Assembly: GCA_014193315.1 (NCBI GenBank)
Contig: BJHS01000001.1
Coordinates: forward strand, 1-64,000
Source: Verrucomicrobiota bacterium
Lineage (GTDB): Bacteria > Verrucomicrobiota > Verrucomicrobiia > Opitutales > UBA953
Reading direction: 5' to 3'
Length of the DNA stretch: 64,000 bases
Part shown: positions 8,336 through 17,321 of the stretch, piece after piece
How the letters are laid out: the number at the start of each line of letters is the position of its first letter
Numbering within the stretch: the stretch's first letter is position 1
Translations under genes and position numbers: made by a program
Notes under the pieces: generated by a model
Database searches by the model: none
Told to the model about the DNA's origin: nothing
What the model saw: only the letters and a program-made list of their open reading frames with translations

Positions 8336-11023
8336 TTAGCGGGATGGAGCCAACGGCGTGAACAAGGTGGCCGCTTGTTGGGCCTCCAGTCGCTGGGGCG
8401 GCGTGAGCCGTCCGGCGGCTGCACTGAGACGGCTGGATTGGGAATTCCGTTGCTCACGGGATAGCTCCGCGGGGTTGGCGGCGGCGATCAGGAGCCATTG
8501 ATAGGCTTCCTTGGGGTCGGGCTTGACCCCGGTCCCCGTCAGGAGGATTTCGCCTAACTGGTTTTGCGCCGGGGCGAAGCCTTGTTCGGCGGCCTTTCGC
8601 AACCAGGTCGCCCCCTTGGTCTGCTCGGATGCAGTGGTTGAATCCAAGAGGAGCGTCGCCAAGGCTACCTCGGCCTCGGCTTGCCCCTTTTCCGCCGCCA
8701 AGCCGAGCCAATGGATGGCCTCGATGCGGTTGGGCTTCAGGCCGTTGCCATCGCGTAAGGCGATGCCCAACGTGAACTGTCCCAAGGTCTCGCCTTGTTC
8801 GGCCGCCTTGCGGATCCAGCCGAGGGCGGCGGGTTTATCCGTCGGGTAAAGGAATAGTCCCAAGGCGCGTTGGGCTTCCGCGTTACCTTGCTCGGCGGTC
8901 TTGGTCAGCCAGTGCTGGGCCTGGGCGCTCACGGTGGCGTCTTTGCTTTTCTCGAATTTGACCAGGAGTCGCTGGCCGAGCTCCAGGCCCGACCGCGCGT
9001 GACCAGCCTCGGCGGCCTTGGTCAACCATTCCATGCCGGCCGGTTCCCCGCCGGCCATGCCGAAGCCGGCTTGCCGAGCCCATTCCGCGGCCTGCGGGTC
9101 GGTGATCGGTGCGTTGAAGCCTTTGAAATAGAGTTCGGCGACATCGTGCATCGACTGAAGGTGGCCTTGTCGTGCGGCCATTTCCTTGAACTTGAACGCA
9201 TCCGTGGGCCGATGCTGTCGCGACAGCCCTTTCGCGAAGAGCTCGCCGAGGTTGTACTGCGCGTCGGCGAAGCCGGCGGCCGCCGATTTCTCCAAGAAGT
9301 CGCTGGCTTTGTTCAGGTCGACGGGCACATCGAGCCCGTCGCGATAGGCCAAGCCGACCAAGTTCTGCGAGATCGCGTTGCCCGTGGTCGCGCGGGCCAG
9401 GTGCCACTGTAAGGCTTCCGCCCGAGACTTGGGGATGGTGGCCTCGTCCTTGAAAATGCGGGCGAGTTCCTTGGCCGCCTCCTGGTCGCCTTTACCTTCG
9501 GCCGCAAGGAGCCAGCGCAGCGCTTGGAGGATGTCAGCGTCCATCCCTTGGCCGCGCGCCAAGGCCCGGCCGAGCTCGCGTTGCGCGGGGGCGAGGCCCT
9601 GTTCCGCCGCTGCCTTGAGCCAGCGCTGACCAGCGGTCGTCTCCGGTCCGGAGGCCGAGCCGAGGAGAATCCTGCCAAGCTCGAACTGGGCTCCGGGATG
9701 GCCGCCTTGGGCGGCCGTCTCGAGCCAGCGCCGCGCTTCCGTCGCGTTACCACCCTGGCTCAACAGGCGGCCGAGTTCGAATTGGGCGGAGCCCAAATTC
9801 GTCTCCGCGGCCTGGCGCAACCAGCGTTCCGCTTGCCCCTGGTCCTTCTCCACGCCGCGCCCGTCGCGGTAGGCGACACCCATGGCTTCCATCGCGGGCG
9901 GGTAGGCTTGCTTGGCGGCCTCGGTGAACCAGCGGATTGCTTCGGCGTCGCCGCCAGTCTGGCCCAGCAATCGCTGACCAAGGGCGACCTGGGCCGCCGC
10001 GTGCCCCAGCTCGGCGGCGCTCCGGAACTTGGCCTCGACGAAGGCGAGGGAATAGCTCGGGAGGCTCTGTTGGGCCACCGCTTGCGCGTAGTCGGTCTCG
10101 GCTTGCACGCGGCGGGTCCGGACTTCCTCGGCGTCGCGCTGGGTCTTGCGTTCGAGGGTCGCCTGGGATTGGGCCTCGGCGGCTTTCGCCGCCACATCGG
10201 CCGCGTCGCCCTGTTCCATGGAGATGCGGATGCCTTGCCATGCGGCCAAGGCGAGCAAGGTCGCGCCCCCGCCCCAGAGAAGGAGCGAGCGGCGGCGAGC
10301 CCGGCGGAGCTCCGCTTGGTGGCGGTGATGGTGCTCGGCCAGCTTCGCGGCGGGCACCTCGAGCACGTGCGCCACGAGCATCAGGAATTGTTCCTCCAGG
10401 TGGCTCGTGAAGCCGTCGACCTCGACGGAAGCCTCCACGTCCTCCGTGCCGGCTGCCTCGAGGGCCTCCCGGTGGTGGTTCGCGTCCGTCCAGCCTTCCT
10501 GCCCGTCATGGGTCCGCAGGTCGACGAGGTTCAGCGGGATCTCTGGTTCCGCGAGGACCTCTCCGGCTTGGGTGGTCTGGTGGAGGTAGGCGCGCGGGAA
10601 ACTATTGTCGTCGCCCAGCCCCGCGGTATCGGGGGTGCCGGCGATGATCATGCCGAGAATACGTTCGCCCCGCGAAGCGCGCTTGAAGAGCCGGACCTCG
10701 TCGTCGACGAAACGCGAGGCGCGGGCGCGCGGCGAGCAGATGACGATCATGCCGAGGCTATGGTCCAAAGCCCGGAGAATCGGCGTGCTGAGGTCCGCAT
10801 CGGCCGGGAGCTCTTCCTCGTCCCGGAATACCGGGAAGATGCTGCGCGGCACCGGCTGACCGCGGAGATTGGCCGTCCCCACTAGCGAGGGAGGTACCGG
10901 GTACTTTTCCAGACGTTGGTGCAGCCACGTCGCCCAGCGCCGGCCAGCGTCGTGGTTATCGGCGTGGCGGTAGCTGATGAAGCATCGATAGGTCGTCGCG
11001 TTGATCTTATCGGAAGGTTTCAT
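8336..11023 (-). CDS. TIR/TM/Sel1-repeat protein, TIR motifs intact (first gene of pair)
   Basis: 895 aa. It opens with a TIR_2-type domain (about 11-200): strand A is CFISYRHAD (14-22), the BB-loop region contains FPVFRDEEEL, strand D is MIVICSP (92-98), and the candidate catalytic Glu109 sits in FVDDEVRLF. TIR domains with this glutamate often cleave NAD+ or make cyclic ADP-ribose isomers; activity is inferred. A charged helix leads to one membrane segment (about 243-262), followed by a heptad-like linker and about 14 Sel1-like repeats (A-x-x-x-L-G ... G ... D ... A ... W ... AA ... G). The domain order puts the TIR in the cytoplasm and the solenoid outside, as in a receptor. It heads a two-gene unit with 5472-8321 and is divergent from the SLOG membrane protein at 11197. 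Confidence 0.88.
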   Translation of the reverse strand: MKPSDKINATTYRCFISYRHADNHDAGRRWATWLHQRLEKYPVPPSLVGTANLRGQPVPRSIFPVFRDEEELPADADLSTPILRALDHSLGMIVICSPRARASRFVDDEVRLFKRASRGERILGMIIAGTPDTAGLGDDNSFPRAYLHQTTQAGEVLAEPEIPLNLVDLRTHDGQEGWTDANHHREALEAAGTEDVEASVEVDGFTSHLEEQFLMLVAHVLEVPAAKLAEHHHRHQAELRRARRRSLLLWGGGATLLALAAWQGIRISMEQGDAADVAAKAAEAQSQATLERKTQRDAEEVRTRRVQAETDYAQAVAQQSLPSYSLAFVEAKFRSAAELGHAAAQVALGQRLLGQTGGDAEAIRWFTEAAKQAYPPAMEAMGVAYRDGRGVEKDQGQAERWLRQAAETNLGSAQFELGRLLSQGGNATEARRWLETAAQGGHPGAQFELGRILLGSASGPETTAGQRWLKAAAEQGLAPAQRELGRALARGQGMDADILQALRWLLAAEGKGDQEAAKELARIFKDEATIPKSRAEALQWHLARATTGNAISQNLVGLAYRDGLDVPVDLNKASDFLEKSAAAGFADAQYNLGELFAKGLSRQHRPTDAFKFKEMAARQGHLQSMHDVAELYFKGFNAPITDPQAAEWARQAGFGMAGGEPAGMEWLTKAAEAGHARSGLELGQRLLVKFEKSKDATVSAQAQHWLTKTAEQGNAEAQRALGLFLYPTDKPAALGWIRKAAEQGETLGQFTLGIALRDGNGLKPNRIEAIHWLGLAAEKGQAEAEVALATLLLDSTTASEQTKGATWLRKAAEQGFAPAQNQLGEILLTGTGVKPDPKEAYQWLLIAAANPAELSREQRNSQSSRLSAAAGRLTPPQRLEAQQAATLFTPLAPSR

Positions 11024-11128
11024 GCCAAGGTTTGCCCTTGTTCTACCCAGCCGGTGACCGCCTAAAAGGAAAATCCTGCCTTGGACTCCGCCGGGCAGCC
11101 CTTGGGCGTGGTTTCCGCCCCTAGTCGT

Positions 11129-11156
11129 TTGACACTGCAGGGTCCTGACGTATCCA
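11129..11156 (+). promoter_or_regulatory. Candidate sigma-70-type promoter for the SLOG gene
   Basis: TTGACA at 11129-11134 matches the -35 consensus and TATCCA at 11151-11156 is a plausible -10, with a 16-nt spacer. It points at the ATG at 11197 and lies in the 173-nt divergent gap between the TIR operon and the SLOG gene. I found no equally good promoter on the other strand for the TIR operon. Confidence 0.45.
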
Positions 11157-11196
11157 AACTCTCACCCCTCCCTCCGGCGGGGTAAGCCCTCCGTCG

Positions 11197-12756
11197 ATGA
11201 AAACCCAACCCGAGTTCGTGCTAGGCTTCGTCGGCCATCGCCACCTATCCGACGAGGAGGGTTTGCGCCCGGCGATCCGGCTCTGCCTCGAACGGTTCGC
11301 CGAGGAGGCGGCCCGGCGGGGCGGACGGCTTAATGTCTATTGCTCGATCAGTTTCGGGGCCGATCTCCTGCTGATTGAGTGCGCCCATGAACTGGCGGTG
11401 CCCGTCCACCTCTTGCTGGCCAAGCCCCTGCCGACCTCGCTCGAGGAGGTCCCTACCGATGGCATCTCCGCCGATTTCAAAGAGGGGGCCGACCGGCTCA
11501 GGGATTGGCGGCGGGCCCGGCTGGCGATTCAGCGGGCCATGGACCGTGTCCATGGTGGTTCCTGGCGGGTCGTGAACCAGGCTTCCGGGGACCCGGGTTC
11601 CTATTATGACGCCGGGGTCATGCTCGTCGAAGGGAGCGATGCCGTCTTGGCCGTGTGGGATGGCCAGCCGGCCAAGGGCATCGGCGGCACGGGCGATTCC
11701 TGCGACTTCGCCCGCTCCACGGACAAGCCGGTCTTCGTGTTGTCGCCGAATCCCGCGGAGGCGCAGGTAACGGCGCAAAGTTTAGAGCCGTCCTTTCATG
11801 CGGTCCACCTTGCTTCCACCATCACCTTATTGACCCGGCGCAAGGCGAACGAGAATTCCCAGGAACTGTTCACCCGGCTGGACGTGGAGGCGTCCTCGAT
11901 CGGCACGGCGTTCCGCGAGCGGCTGAGTCGCTCGTCGCGTTTCTTTTATTACGCCACTTTGCTGGGCGCCGTGACCAGCACCAGCGCGGCGACCAACACC
12001 ATCGGGTGGTTGGTGCCCGTGCTCGGGGTGATCGCGGTGCTCAAGATGGGCTTCACGGGCGCGGCTTGGTTCATCCAGCGGGGTAATCGCCGGGACCGGG
12101 CGCAGGTCCGATGGTTGGAACTACGCTTCGCTTCTGAAATCGCGCGAAATCTCCGGGCGGCCCGTGATTTCACCGACCCGTTGCACCTGCCGATCGGGCG
12201 TTACCGGCCGGAGTGGGCGTTGTTTGCCCGGACGCTGGCCCTCGAGATTCGCCAAGAGCACCCGGCGCGCGGCTGGGAGGTCGGGCGTGATGAGTACGTC
12301 GTCGAGCACTTGGAATCGCAGGCCAAGTATTTCAAGTCACGGCAGGCCGCCGCGTCGGAGGAGTGCCGCAAACTTCGTAAACTCGGCAACTTCGCCGCCC
12401 AGATGTCCCCCTGCATCGTCCTCGCCGTGATCCTGCACATGGGGGTCCAACGGCTACCGATGGGCGAGTGGCCCTTCCTCAAGGGCAACCGGGTCTTGTT
12501 CAATCACCTCCTCGACTCCCTTTCGATGTGTATTCCGTTGACCGCGGGTTACCTCAGTTCGCTCCGCCAAGGCAGCAGCGCGAATCGACGGAGCCTGCAT
12601 TACGGAGACTTGTCCGTGCGACTGGCGGCGCTGGCCCTGCGGATCCGGATGATCCGCACGGAGGCCTATGCCCGGAAGTTGATTTTTGAGGCGGAGATGG
12701 TGCTCACCGAGGAGCAGCTGGAGTGGCGGTTGCGCGAAAGCGAAGGCATGGTGTGA
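11197..12756 (+). CDS. SLOG-domain protein with multiple membrane segments (SLATT/2TM-effector-like)
   Basis: 519 aa. Residues 1-200 form a SLOG-type Rossmann fold: a first strand VLGFVGHRHL (8-17), the S-x-x-x-G-A-D motif at 50-56, and the phosphate-binding VWDG...GGTGDS loop ending near residue 167. The rest has hydrophobic pairs at about 249-265/270-291 and 403-421/440-456, separated by amphipathic helices. It ends in a charged helix (E-A-E-M-V-L-T-E-E-Q-L-E-W) like the tail of SLATT (SMODS and SLOG-associating 2TM) domains. SLOG domains bind nucleotide-derived ligands; in ThsA of Thoeris, SLOG binds cyclic ADP-ribose isomers made by a TIR protein. I infer a sensor joined to a pore-like membrane effector. 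Two hydrophobic pairs rather than one is unusual. The protein is divergent from the TIR pair. Confidence 0.8.
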   Translation: MKTQPEFVLGFVGHRHLSDEEGLRPAIRLCLERFAEEAARRGGRLNVYCSISFGADLLLIECAHELAVPVHLLLAKPLPTSLEEVPTDGISADFKEGADRLRDWRRARLAIQRAMDRVHGGSWRVVNQASGDPGSYYDAGVMLVEGSDAVLAVWDGQPAKGIGGTGDSCDFARSTDKPVFVLSPNPAEAQVTAQSLEPSFHAVHLASTITLLTRRKANENSQELFTRLDVEASSIGTAFRERLSRSSRFFYYATLLGAVTSTSAATNTIGWLVPVLGVIAVLKMGFTGAAWFIQRGNRRDRAQVRWLELRFASEIARNLRAARDFTDPLHLPIGRYRPEWALFARTLALEIRQEHPARGWEVGRDEYVVEHLESQAKYFKSRQAAASEECRKLRKLGNFAAQMSPCIVLAVILHMGVQRLPMGEWPFLKGNRVLFNHLLDSLSMCIPLTAGYLSSLRQGSSANRRSLHYGDLSVRLAALALRIRMIRTEAYARKLIFEAEMVLTEEQLEWRLRESEGMV

Positions 12757-12796
12757 CGTTCGCGTCGCGCCCGTCCGGCCGCTCTCGCCGGGAGGG

Positions 12797-13549
12797 CTAG
12801 GCTGGCCAGAGCAGCTTCAGGACCAGCGCGAGCACGACCGCCAGGAAGACGCCACGGATAAGCCCCGCGCCGTGTTTGAGCACGAGCCCGGACCCGAGGC
12901 GCGCCCCGATGAGCTGGCCCGCGATCATCGCTAAGGCGACCCACGGGGCGACTTGGCCGTGCCCCGCGAAGACGACGAGCGAGCCGAGGTTGCTCGCGAG
13001 GTTGACGACCTTGGTGAAGGCGTTGGCACGGGTGAGTTCCTGCCCGAGCAAGGTGACGAGCCCGAGGATCCAGAACGCGCCGGTGCCGGGGCCGAAGAAG
13101 CCGTCGTAGAAGCCGAGCGAGAGCCCGAAGAGCCAGGCAAAAAGGGTGGCGTCGAGCCGCGCCTTCGCCGCGCCTCGCCCCAGTCGCGGGCTCACTGCGA
13201 CGTAGACGACGACCGCGAGCAACATCCAGGGGATGATGCGGCGGAGGGCGTCGTTGCCGATGAGGCCGACCGTCCACGCGCCCGCCATCGAGCCGAGGAA
13301 GGAGAGTCCGGCGGCGAGCCGGACTTCGCCCCAGCCGACGAGCCCGGCGCGGGCGTAACGGTTTGCGGCGATGATCGTCCCGCACGAACTTTGGGCCTTG
13401 TTGGTACCGAGCGCCAGCTGCGGGGATAACCCGACCCACAGCAACGTCGGCACGGTGATCAGGCCGCCGCCGCCCGCGATGGCGTCGATGAAGCCACCCG
13501 CCAGGCCGGCTCCGAAGAGCAAGGCGTAGTGGCTGGCGGTGAGGTCCAT
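12797..13549 (-). CDS. TauE/SafE (TSUP) family membrane permease
   Basis: 250 aa, almost entirely hydrophobic, with about eight membrane segments. It begins with the family-typical G-x-x-x-G-F-I-D-A-I-A-G-G-G-G block (residues 17-30) and T-N-K (about 49-51), and has the second-half repeat G-x-Y-D-G-F-F-G-P-G-T-G. Length and motifs match YfcA-like sulfite/organosulfonate exporter relatives; the actual substrate cannot be told. It converges on the SLOG gene with a 40-nt gap. The gap to the next plus-strand gene is short and shows no clear terminator. Probably a single-gene unit unrelated to the TIR/SLOG locus. Confidence 0.92.
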   Translation of the reverse strand: MDLTASHYALLFGAGLAGGFIDAIAGGGGLITVPTLLWVGLSPQLALGTNKAQSSCGTIIAANRYARAGLVGWGEVRLAAGLSFLGSMAGAWTVGLIGNDALRRIIPWMLLAVVVYVAVSPRLGRGAAKARLDATLFAWLFGLSLGFYDGFFGPGTGAFWILGLVTLLGQELTRANAFTKVVNLASNLGSLVVFAGHGQVAPWVALAMIAGQLIGARLGSGLVLKHGAGLIRGVFLAVVLALVLKLLWPA

Positions 13550-13634
13550 GGTCTGGGCATAGGCCTCGACCTTACTAGGGTCAATGCCTCTGGATTCGGC
13601 TTTGCTCGGGTGGGGCCTTGGTTAAAGTCCAGTC

Positions 13635-14186
13635 ATGTCCGCCGAACTCCCTCCAGCCCGTGAGGTCCGCTCCGGCTTCCTGCTCGGGTTGGGTTGCGTC
13701 GTCGCCTTAGTGCTGGGGGCTTTGGCTTTCTTCGGTCGGCAGCAGGCGGGCGTACCACGGCCCGGTGAAGCCGCCCGGGCGGTGGCCGCCAAGACAGTCC
13801 GAACCAACACCGGGCATCCCGTCCGGAGTTCGGCAAAACTGCAGCTGGACGAAGCTGGTAATATCCTGCCGGACGCCCCGGAACTGGGGCCAAAGGTTTT
13901 GGCGGATTTGGTCAATGTGAAGTTTGCCGAGTTACAGGCGCTGGCCGAGGAACTGGGTTGCGCCGATAAATCCCGCCTATTCGGCTTCAGTGCTTCGGCC
14001 GAGAAAGCCCTGGAGGAGATGATGAAGGACCCCCGCTGGAAACAATTAGGCCAAGAGATCGATGCTTTGGCGGAGTCTTGGCCCGAGGCTAATCAGGAGG
14101 AGCGACAGGTTATCCTCGATCGTACCTCCGCCTTCTGGGATCAGGGGATCATCGAGGCCCGCCGGCGATTGTCCGCCTTACGCTAA
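13635..14186 (+). CDS. Hypothetical single-pass membrane protein
   Basis: 183 aa. A hydrophobic helix at about 14-31 (FLLGLGCVVALVLGALAFF) serves as an uncleaved anchor or signal. The remaining 150 residues are soluble, helical and charged (runs such as LQALAEELG and EKALEEMMKD). I recognise no family. It ends 12 nt before the FAD oxidoreductase start and probably shares its transcript. Codon use and GC content resemble its neighbours, so I take it as a real gene. Confidence 0.7.
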   Translation: MSAELPPAREVRSGFLLGLGCVVALVLGALAFFGRQQAGVPRPGEAARAVAAKTVRTNTGHPVRSSAKLQLDEAGNILPDAPELGPKVLADLVNVKFAELQALAEELGCADKSRLFGFSASAEKALEEMMKDPRWKQLGQEIDALAESWPEANQEERQVILDRTSAFWDQGIIEARRRLSALR

Positions 14187-14198
14187 AAGCTAACACCC

Positions 14199-15854
14199 AT
14201 GACCTTCGCTTCCCCGCCCCGTCGGGCCTTTCTTCGGCAAATCGCCTGGCTCGGGGTCGGTGTCTGGGCCGCGCGGCTTCCGGCGGCGTCGGCCGGCGAG
14301 GCCTTTGACGTCTGCGTCTACGTCGGCAACGCCAGCGGCGTGATGGCGGCCTGCGCGGCCGCCAAGGAGGGCGCCAAGGTCGTCGTGATTGAGCCGAGCC
14401 GTTGGTTGGGCGGCATGACGGGTGGCGGCTTGATGCATGTTGACTGGGGCCGCGAGGAGGCCGTCAGCGGCTCCACCCGCCCGATTCTCAAGCAAGGTTT
14501 TGAGGACCCGCAGTACCGCGCGACTTTCGTGAAGATGCTGGCCGACGCGGGGATCCCGGTGATCTACGACCACCGCGTCAGCGCCGTGGAGAAGGTAGCC
14601 GGCCGGATCCGCGCCATCACGCTGGACCGCGCACCCTTTGACGCGACCGGCTGTCCGCCGGCCCAGCCGGCGCAAGCCGCGGCCCGGGTCATCCGCGCCC
14701 AGGTCTTCATTGATTGTTCCTACGAAGGCGACCTGCTGGCGCAGGCCGGCGTGGCTTACACCTTCGGCCGTGAGGCGCGCGATACCTATGGTGAGTCGCT
14801 CGCCGGTGCGCAGCCCCCGATGTCGGTCTACGCCATCGACCCTTACGTGCAGCCGGGCGACCCCGCCAGCGGCTTGCTGCCGATGTTGCAGCCAACGCCC
14901 GTGGCCGCGGTGGGGGCGGCGGATCGGCTCACGATGGGCTACGGCTTCCGCTGGAAGTTCACGTTCAAGGGCGACGGGCTGCCCATCGACCCGCCGGACG
15001 ACTACGACCCGAAGCAGTTCGAACTCTACCGCCGCGCCTTCCAGCAGGGCGTCGACATTCTCGCTGGTCGTGTGATGCGCGGCAAGGTCGACGGGTGGGA
15101 GTCGAGCGGTGGCCGCATCTTCTCCGGCGGCGCTGGTAATCTCGCCCGGGCCTTGTTCGCGCCCACGAACTACGGGAGCAACGCTGGCTACCCCGACGGC
15201 GACTACGCCACGCGCGCCCGTATCTGGAAGGCGCAGCAGGACTTCGTCCGCGGCATGACGCATTTCCTGCGGACCGACCCGTCCGTCCCGGAAAAACAGC
15301 GGGAACTCGCCCGCTCGGCCGGTCTGGCCAAGGGTATCTTCGACGAGACCCGCGGCTATCCCCATCAACTCTACGTCCGTGAAGCCCGGCGCATGGTCTC
15401 GGACTACGTCGTCACGCAGAAGGACCTGGCGGGGAAGGGGATGCCGGAGGATTCGGTCGGCCTGGCTTCCTACGGCGTCGACGAGTGGCCCTACGCCACC
15501 GTCCCGCTCGGGGGTAAGGTCGCCTTGATGGGCGGCTATTACTCCATGCTCTACCTGGAGGAGGAACATCGCGGTATTTACCGGATCCCTTACCGCGCGA
15601 TCCGACCGAAGCAGGCGCAGTGCACCAACCTGCTCGTCCCCGTCTGCGTCTCCGCCAGCCACATCGCCATGACCTCCCTCCGCATGGAGCCCGTCTGGAT
15701 GATCCTCGGGGAGAGCGCTGGGGTCGCGGCGGCGCTGGCCGTGCGCGCCGGCGTCGCCGTGCAGGAGGTGCCCTACGCGGAACTTTATCCCAAGCTCCGG
15801 GCGTTGACCCAGAAGGTCGACCTCCCGAAGCCAAAGGAGACTAAGCCGAAATAG
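14199..15854 (+). CDS. Tat-exported FAD-dependent oxidoreductase (FAD_oxidored family)
   Basis: 551 aa. A twin-arginine signal is visible at the N-terminus (RRAFLRQI, then a hydrophobic stretch to about residue 28). The FAD-binding Rossmann motif follows: [15 protein letters not shown], ending in the [18 protein letters not shown] block typical of Pfam FAD_oxidored. The C-terminal part carries the second FAD contact region ([13 protein letters not shown]). In Verrucomicrobia and Planctomycetes these proteins are usually secreted and sit with carbohydrate or sulfatase genes; the substrate is unknown. The last 14 nt overlap the convergent ferredoxin gene. The long opposite-strand frame here is a shadow. 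Confidence 0.9.
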   Translation: MTFASPPRRAFLRQIAWLGVGVWAARLPAASAGEAFDVCVYVGNASGVMAACAAAKEGAKVVVIEPSRWLGGMTGGGLMHVDWGREEAVSGSTRPILKQGFEDPQYRATFVKMLADAGIPVIYDHRVSAVEKVAGRIRAITLDRAPFDATGCPPAQPAQAAARVIRAQVFIDCSYEGDLLAQAGVAYTFGREARDTYGESLAGAQPPMSVYAIDPYVQPGDPASGLLPMLQPTPVAAVGAADRLTMGYGFRWKFTFKGDGLPIDPPDDYDPKQFELYRRAFQQGVDILAGRVMRGKVDGWESSGGRIFSGGAGNLARALFAPTNYGSNAGYPDGDYATRARIWKAQQDFVRGMTHFLRTDPSVPEKQRELARSAGLAKGIFDETRGYPHQLYVREARRMVSDYVVTQKDLAGKGMPEDSVGLASYGVDEWPYATVPLGGKVALMGGYYSMLYLEEEHRGIYRIPYRAIRPKQAQCTNLLVPVCVSASHIAMTSLRMEPVWMILGESAGVAAALAVRAGVAVQEVPYAELYPKLRALTQKVDLPKPKETKPK

Positions 15855-16224
15855 GTCCGGCGAATCGCAGGTCCGCGACGACGTGGCCGCCGATGAGGTG
15901 TTCCTGGATGATGCGGTCGAGATTGGTCGGCGTGCAATCGCGATACCAGATGCCTTCGGGGTAGACCACCGCGATTGGCCCTTGCACGCAGACCCGGAGG
16001 CAGTCGGCCTTGGTTCGTTGCAAGCCGCCCCGCCCGTCGAGCCCAAGTTGTTTCAAGCGGGTTTTCAGGTGTTCCCACGACGTCACCGCGAGCGCGCCCC
16101 CGCAGCAGGCCTGCTCCGTTGATTTCACGCAAAGAAAGATGTGCCGTTGCGTGCCCTCCAAGCCGAGCGCGCGGGCTTGGGTGGTGGCGTCCCGCTTGCC
16201 AGTCGGGTCAGGGGGAGGGTTCAC
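15841..16224 (-). CDS. Thioredoxin-like [2Fe-2S] ferredoxin
   Basis: 127 aa. It matches the (2Fe-2S) ferredoxin domain with the thioredoxin fold: a strand RHIFLCVKS, then ACCGG, and the second cysteine pair C-L-R-V-C in [21 protein letters not shown]. These supply the four cluster ligands. The typical C-terminal W-Y-x-x-x-T-x-x-x-L-D-x-I-I-x-E-H-L is present. The start is GTG at 16224, which overlaps the TGA stop of the exonuclease gene (GTGA), so the two are translationally coupled. The end overlaps the convergent FAD oxidoreductase by 14 nt. The redox partner is not evident. Confidence 0.9.
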   Translation of the reverse strand: MNPPPDPTGKRDATTQARALGLEGTQRHIFLCVKSTEQACCGGALAVTSWEHLKTRLKQLGLDGRGGLQRTKADCLRVCVQGPIAVVYPEGIWYRDCTPTNLDRIIQEHLIGGHVVADLRFAGPISA

Positions 16225-17078
16225 TCGAAACGCGGGGCGATCCCGCGCTTCTCGAGCTCCAGGAAAAGTTCGCGGCTATACCAGGCGTCGTTCGCCGCAT
16301 ACTGGATCTGATTGTCCTGCAGTTCCTCGTCCCAGTGCGAGGTCTGCACCTTCTTCGATTTCTTCATTTGGCGGCTGAGGTAGTGCGCCGCCAGGGCGCG
16401 CAGGCCGGTGTTTTCGACGCCCGCCTTCTTGGTGAAGTCGGCGATGTCGATGAAGCCTCGGCTGTCGAAGGGGGCGCGGGCCTGGAGGTTCTTGACATCG
16501 TCGCGGACCGCCACCCCGACCTTGGCCTGGCGGGGGTTGCAAAGGAGCGGGAAGATTGGGGCCAGCCCACCGCAGTGCAGGAGCGGCTGCCGCATCGGGC
16601 CATGCAGGCGGAAAATGTAGACGCAGTGCTCGCCCGCGAGCTGCAGGATGGCCGGCAGGTTCTTTGGCGGCTCGATCTCGATGGTGTCGCCCGCCCGGAC
16701 GTAATGCCCCGGGAAGGAGGCTTTGCCGTTCACCCAGAGGTAGGATTCCTCGATGCTCTTGCCGCGCATCAAGTGGCCCAGTTCGCGGCTGGCCTTGCTT
16801 TCGCCCGCGATGACTTTGTCGGCGCGGCCGGTGCGCTCCCGGACCTTGAAGATGAAAGATGGTCGACCGAAGACGGGGCGGGTCTCGGTGTCGAAGCCCA
16901 GGACCCGTTCCTTGGTTAATTGCGCCACCGCTTTCTCGGCGGCCTTGAGCGATTCGACAAGGACGATATCGCCCTCCCAGTGGGCGACGGGGAGGCTCTC
17001 GATGAACTCCGATTCGACGCGCAGACCCCGGGAAGCGCCTGGTTCGTGCGGCGGGGGGGTGTCGGCGGATTCTTCCAC
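16221..17078 (-). CDS. Ribonuclease D-like 3'-5' exonuclease with inserted S4-like RNA-binding domain
   Basis: 285 aa, GTG start at 17078. The DEDDy exonuclease motifs are visible: Exo I D63-x-E65 in GFDTETRP, Exo II Asp194 in VRDDVKNL, and Exo III with the [12 protein letters not shown] helix near the C-terminus. Between Exo I and the strand LPAILQL lies an extra segment of about 60 residues (79-140). It reads like an S4 domain: R-x-D-K-V-I-A, A-S-R-E-L, a VNGK turn, and [10 protein letters not shown] know of no standard ribonuclease D with an S4 domain here. The gene is coupled to the ferredoxin downstream. A role in RNA processing is inferred. Confidence 0.85.
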   Translation of the reverse strand: MEESADTPPPHEPGASRGLRVESEFIESLPVAHWEGDIVLVESLKAAEKAVAQLTKERVLGFDTETRPVFGRPSFIFKVRERTGRADKVIAGESKASRELGHLMRGKSIEESYLWVNGKASFPGHYVRAGDTIEIEPPKNLPAILQLAGEHCVYIFRLHGPMRQPLLHCGGLAPIFPLLCNPRQAKVGVAVRDDVKNLQARAPFDSRGFIDIADFTKKAGVENTGLRALAAHYLSRQMKKSKKVQTSHWDEELQDNQIQYAANDAWYSRELFLELEKRGIAPRFE

Positions 17079-17145
17079 AAAACGAAGGCAACGGCACGAA
17101 TGTGCCTTGGCAACGCGTTACTTGGGTTGGGGCTGGAAAAAAGCG

Positions 17146-17174
17146 TTGACCCTCCCCCCGGCCCCATCTTTGTT
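17146..17174 (+). promoter_or_regulatory. Candidate promoter of tRNA-Ala
   Basis: TTGACC at 17146-17151 and TTTGTT at 17169-17174 are separated by 17 nt, and the tRNA starts 17 nt downstream. The -35 is good; the -10 is poor. Confidence 0.4.
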
Positions 17175-17190
17175 CATTCTCCCTTTTCAA

Positions 17191-17266
<76 letters not shown>

Positions 17267-17274
17267 TTAAACCG

Positions 17275-17310
17275 CCGGCCGTCTTCTCCTGAAGGCGGCC
17301 GGTCCTGTTT
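17275..17310 (+). terminator. Rho-independent terminator after tRNA-Ala
   Basis: An 11-bp stem (CCGGCCGTCTT with AAGGCGGCCGG, one G-U pair) closes a 6-nt loop and is followed by TCCTGTTT. It lies 8 nt after the tRNA CCA. The stem is also nearly symmetric, so it could end the minus-strand gene at 17322 in read-through, though the T-run fits the plus strand. Confidence 0.75.
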
Positions 17311-17321
17311 GGCGCGGGGGC

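Noticed and set aside
14190-16046. 618-codon open frame on the minus strand
   Set aside because: Shadow of the Tat-exported FAD oxidoreductase and the ferredoxin region, which carry clear motifs.
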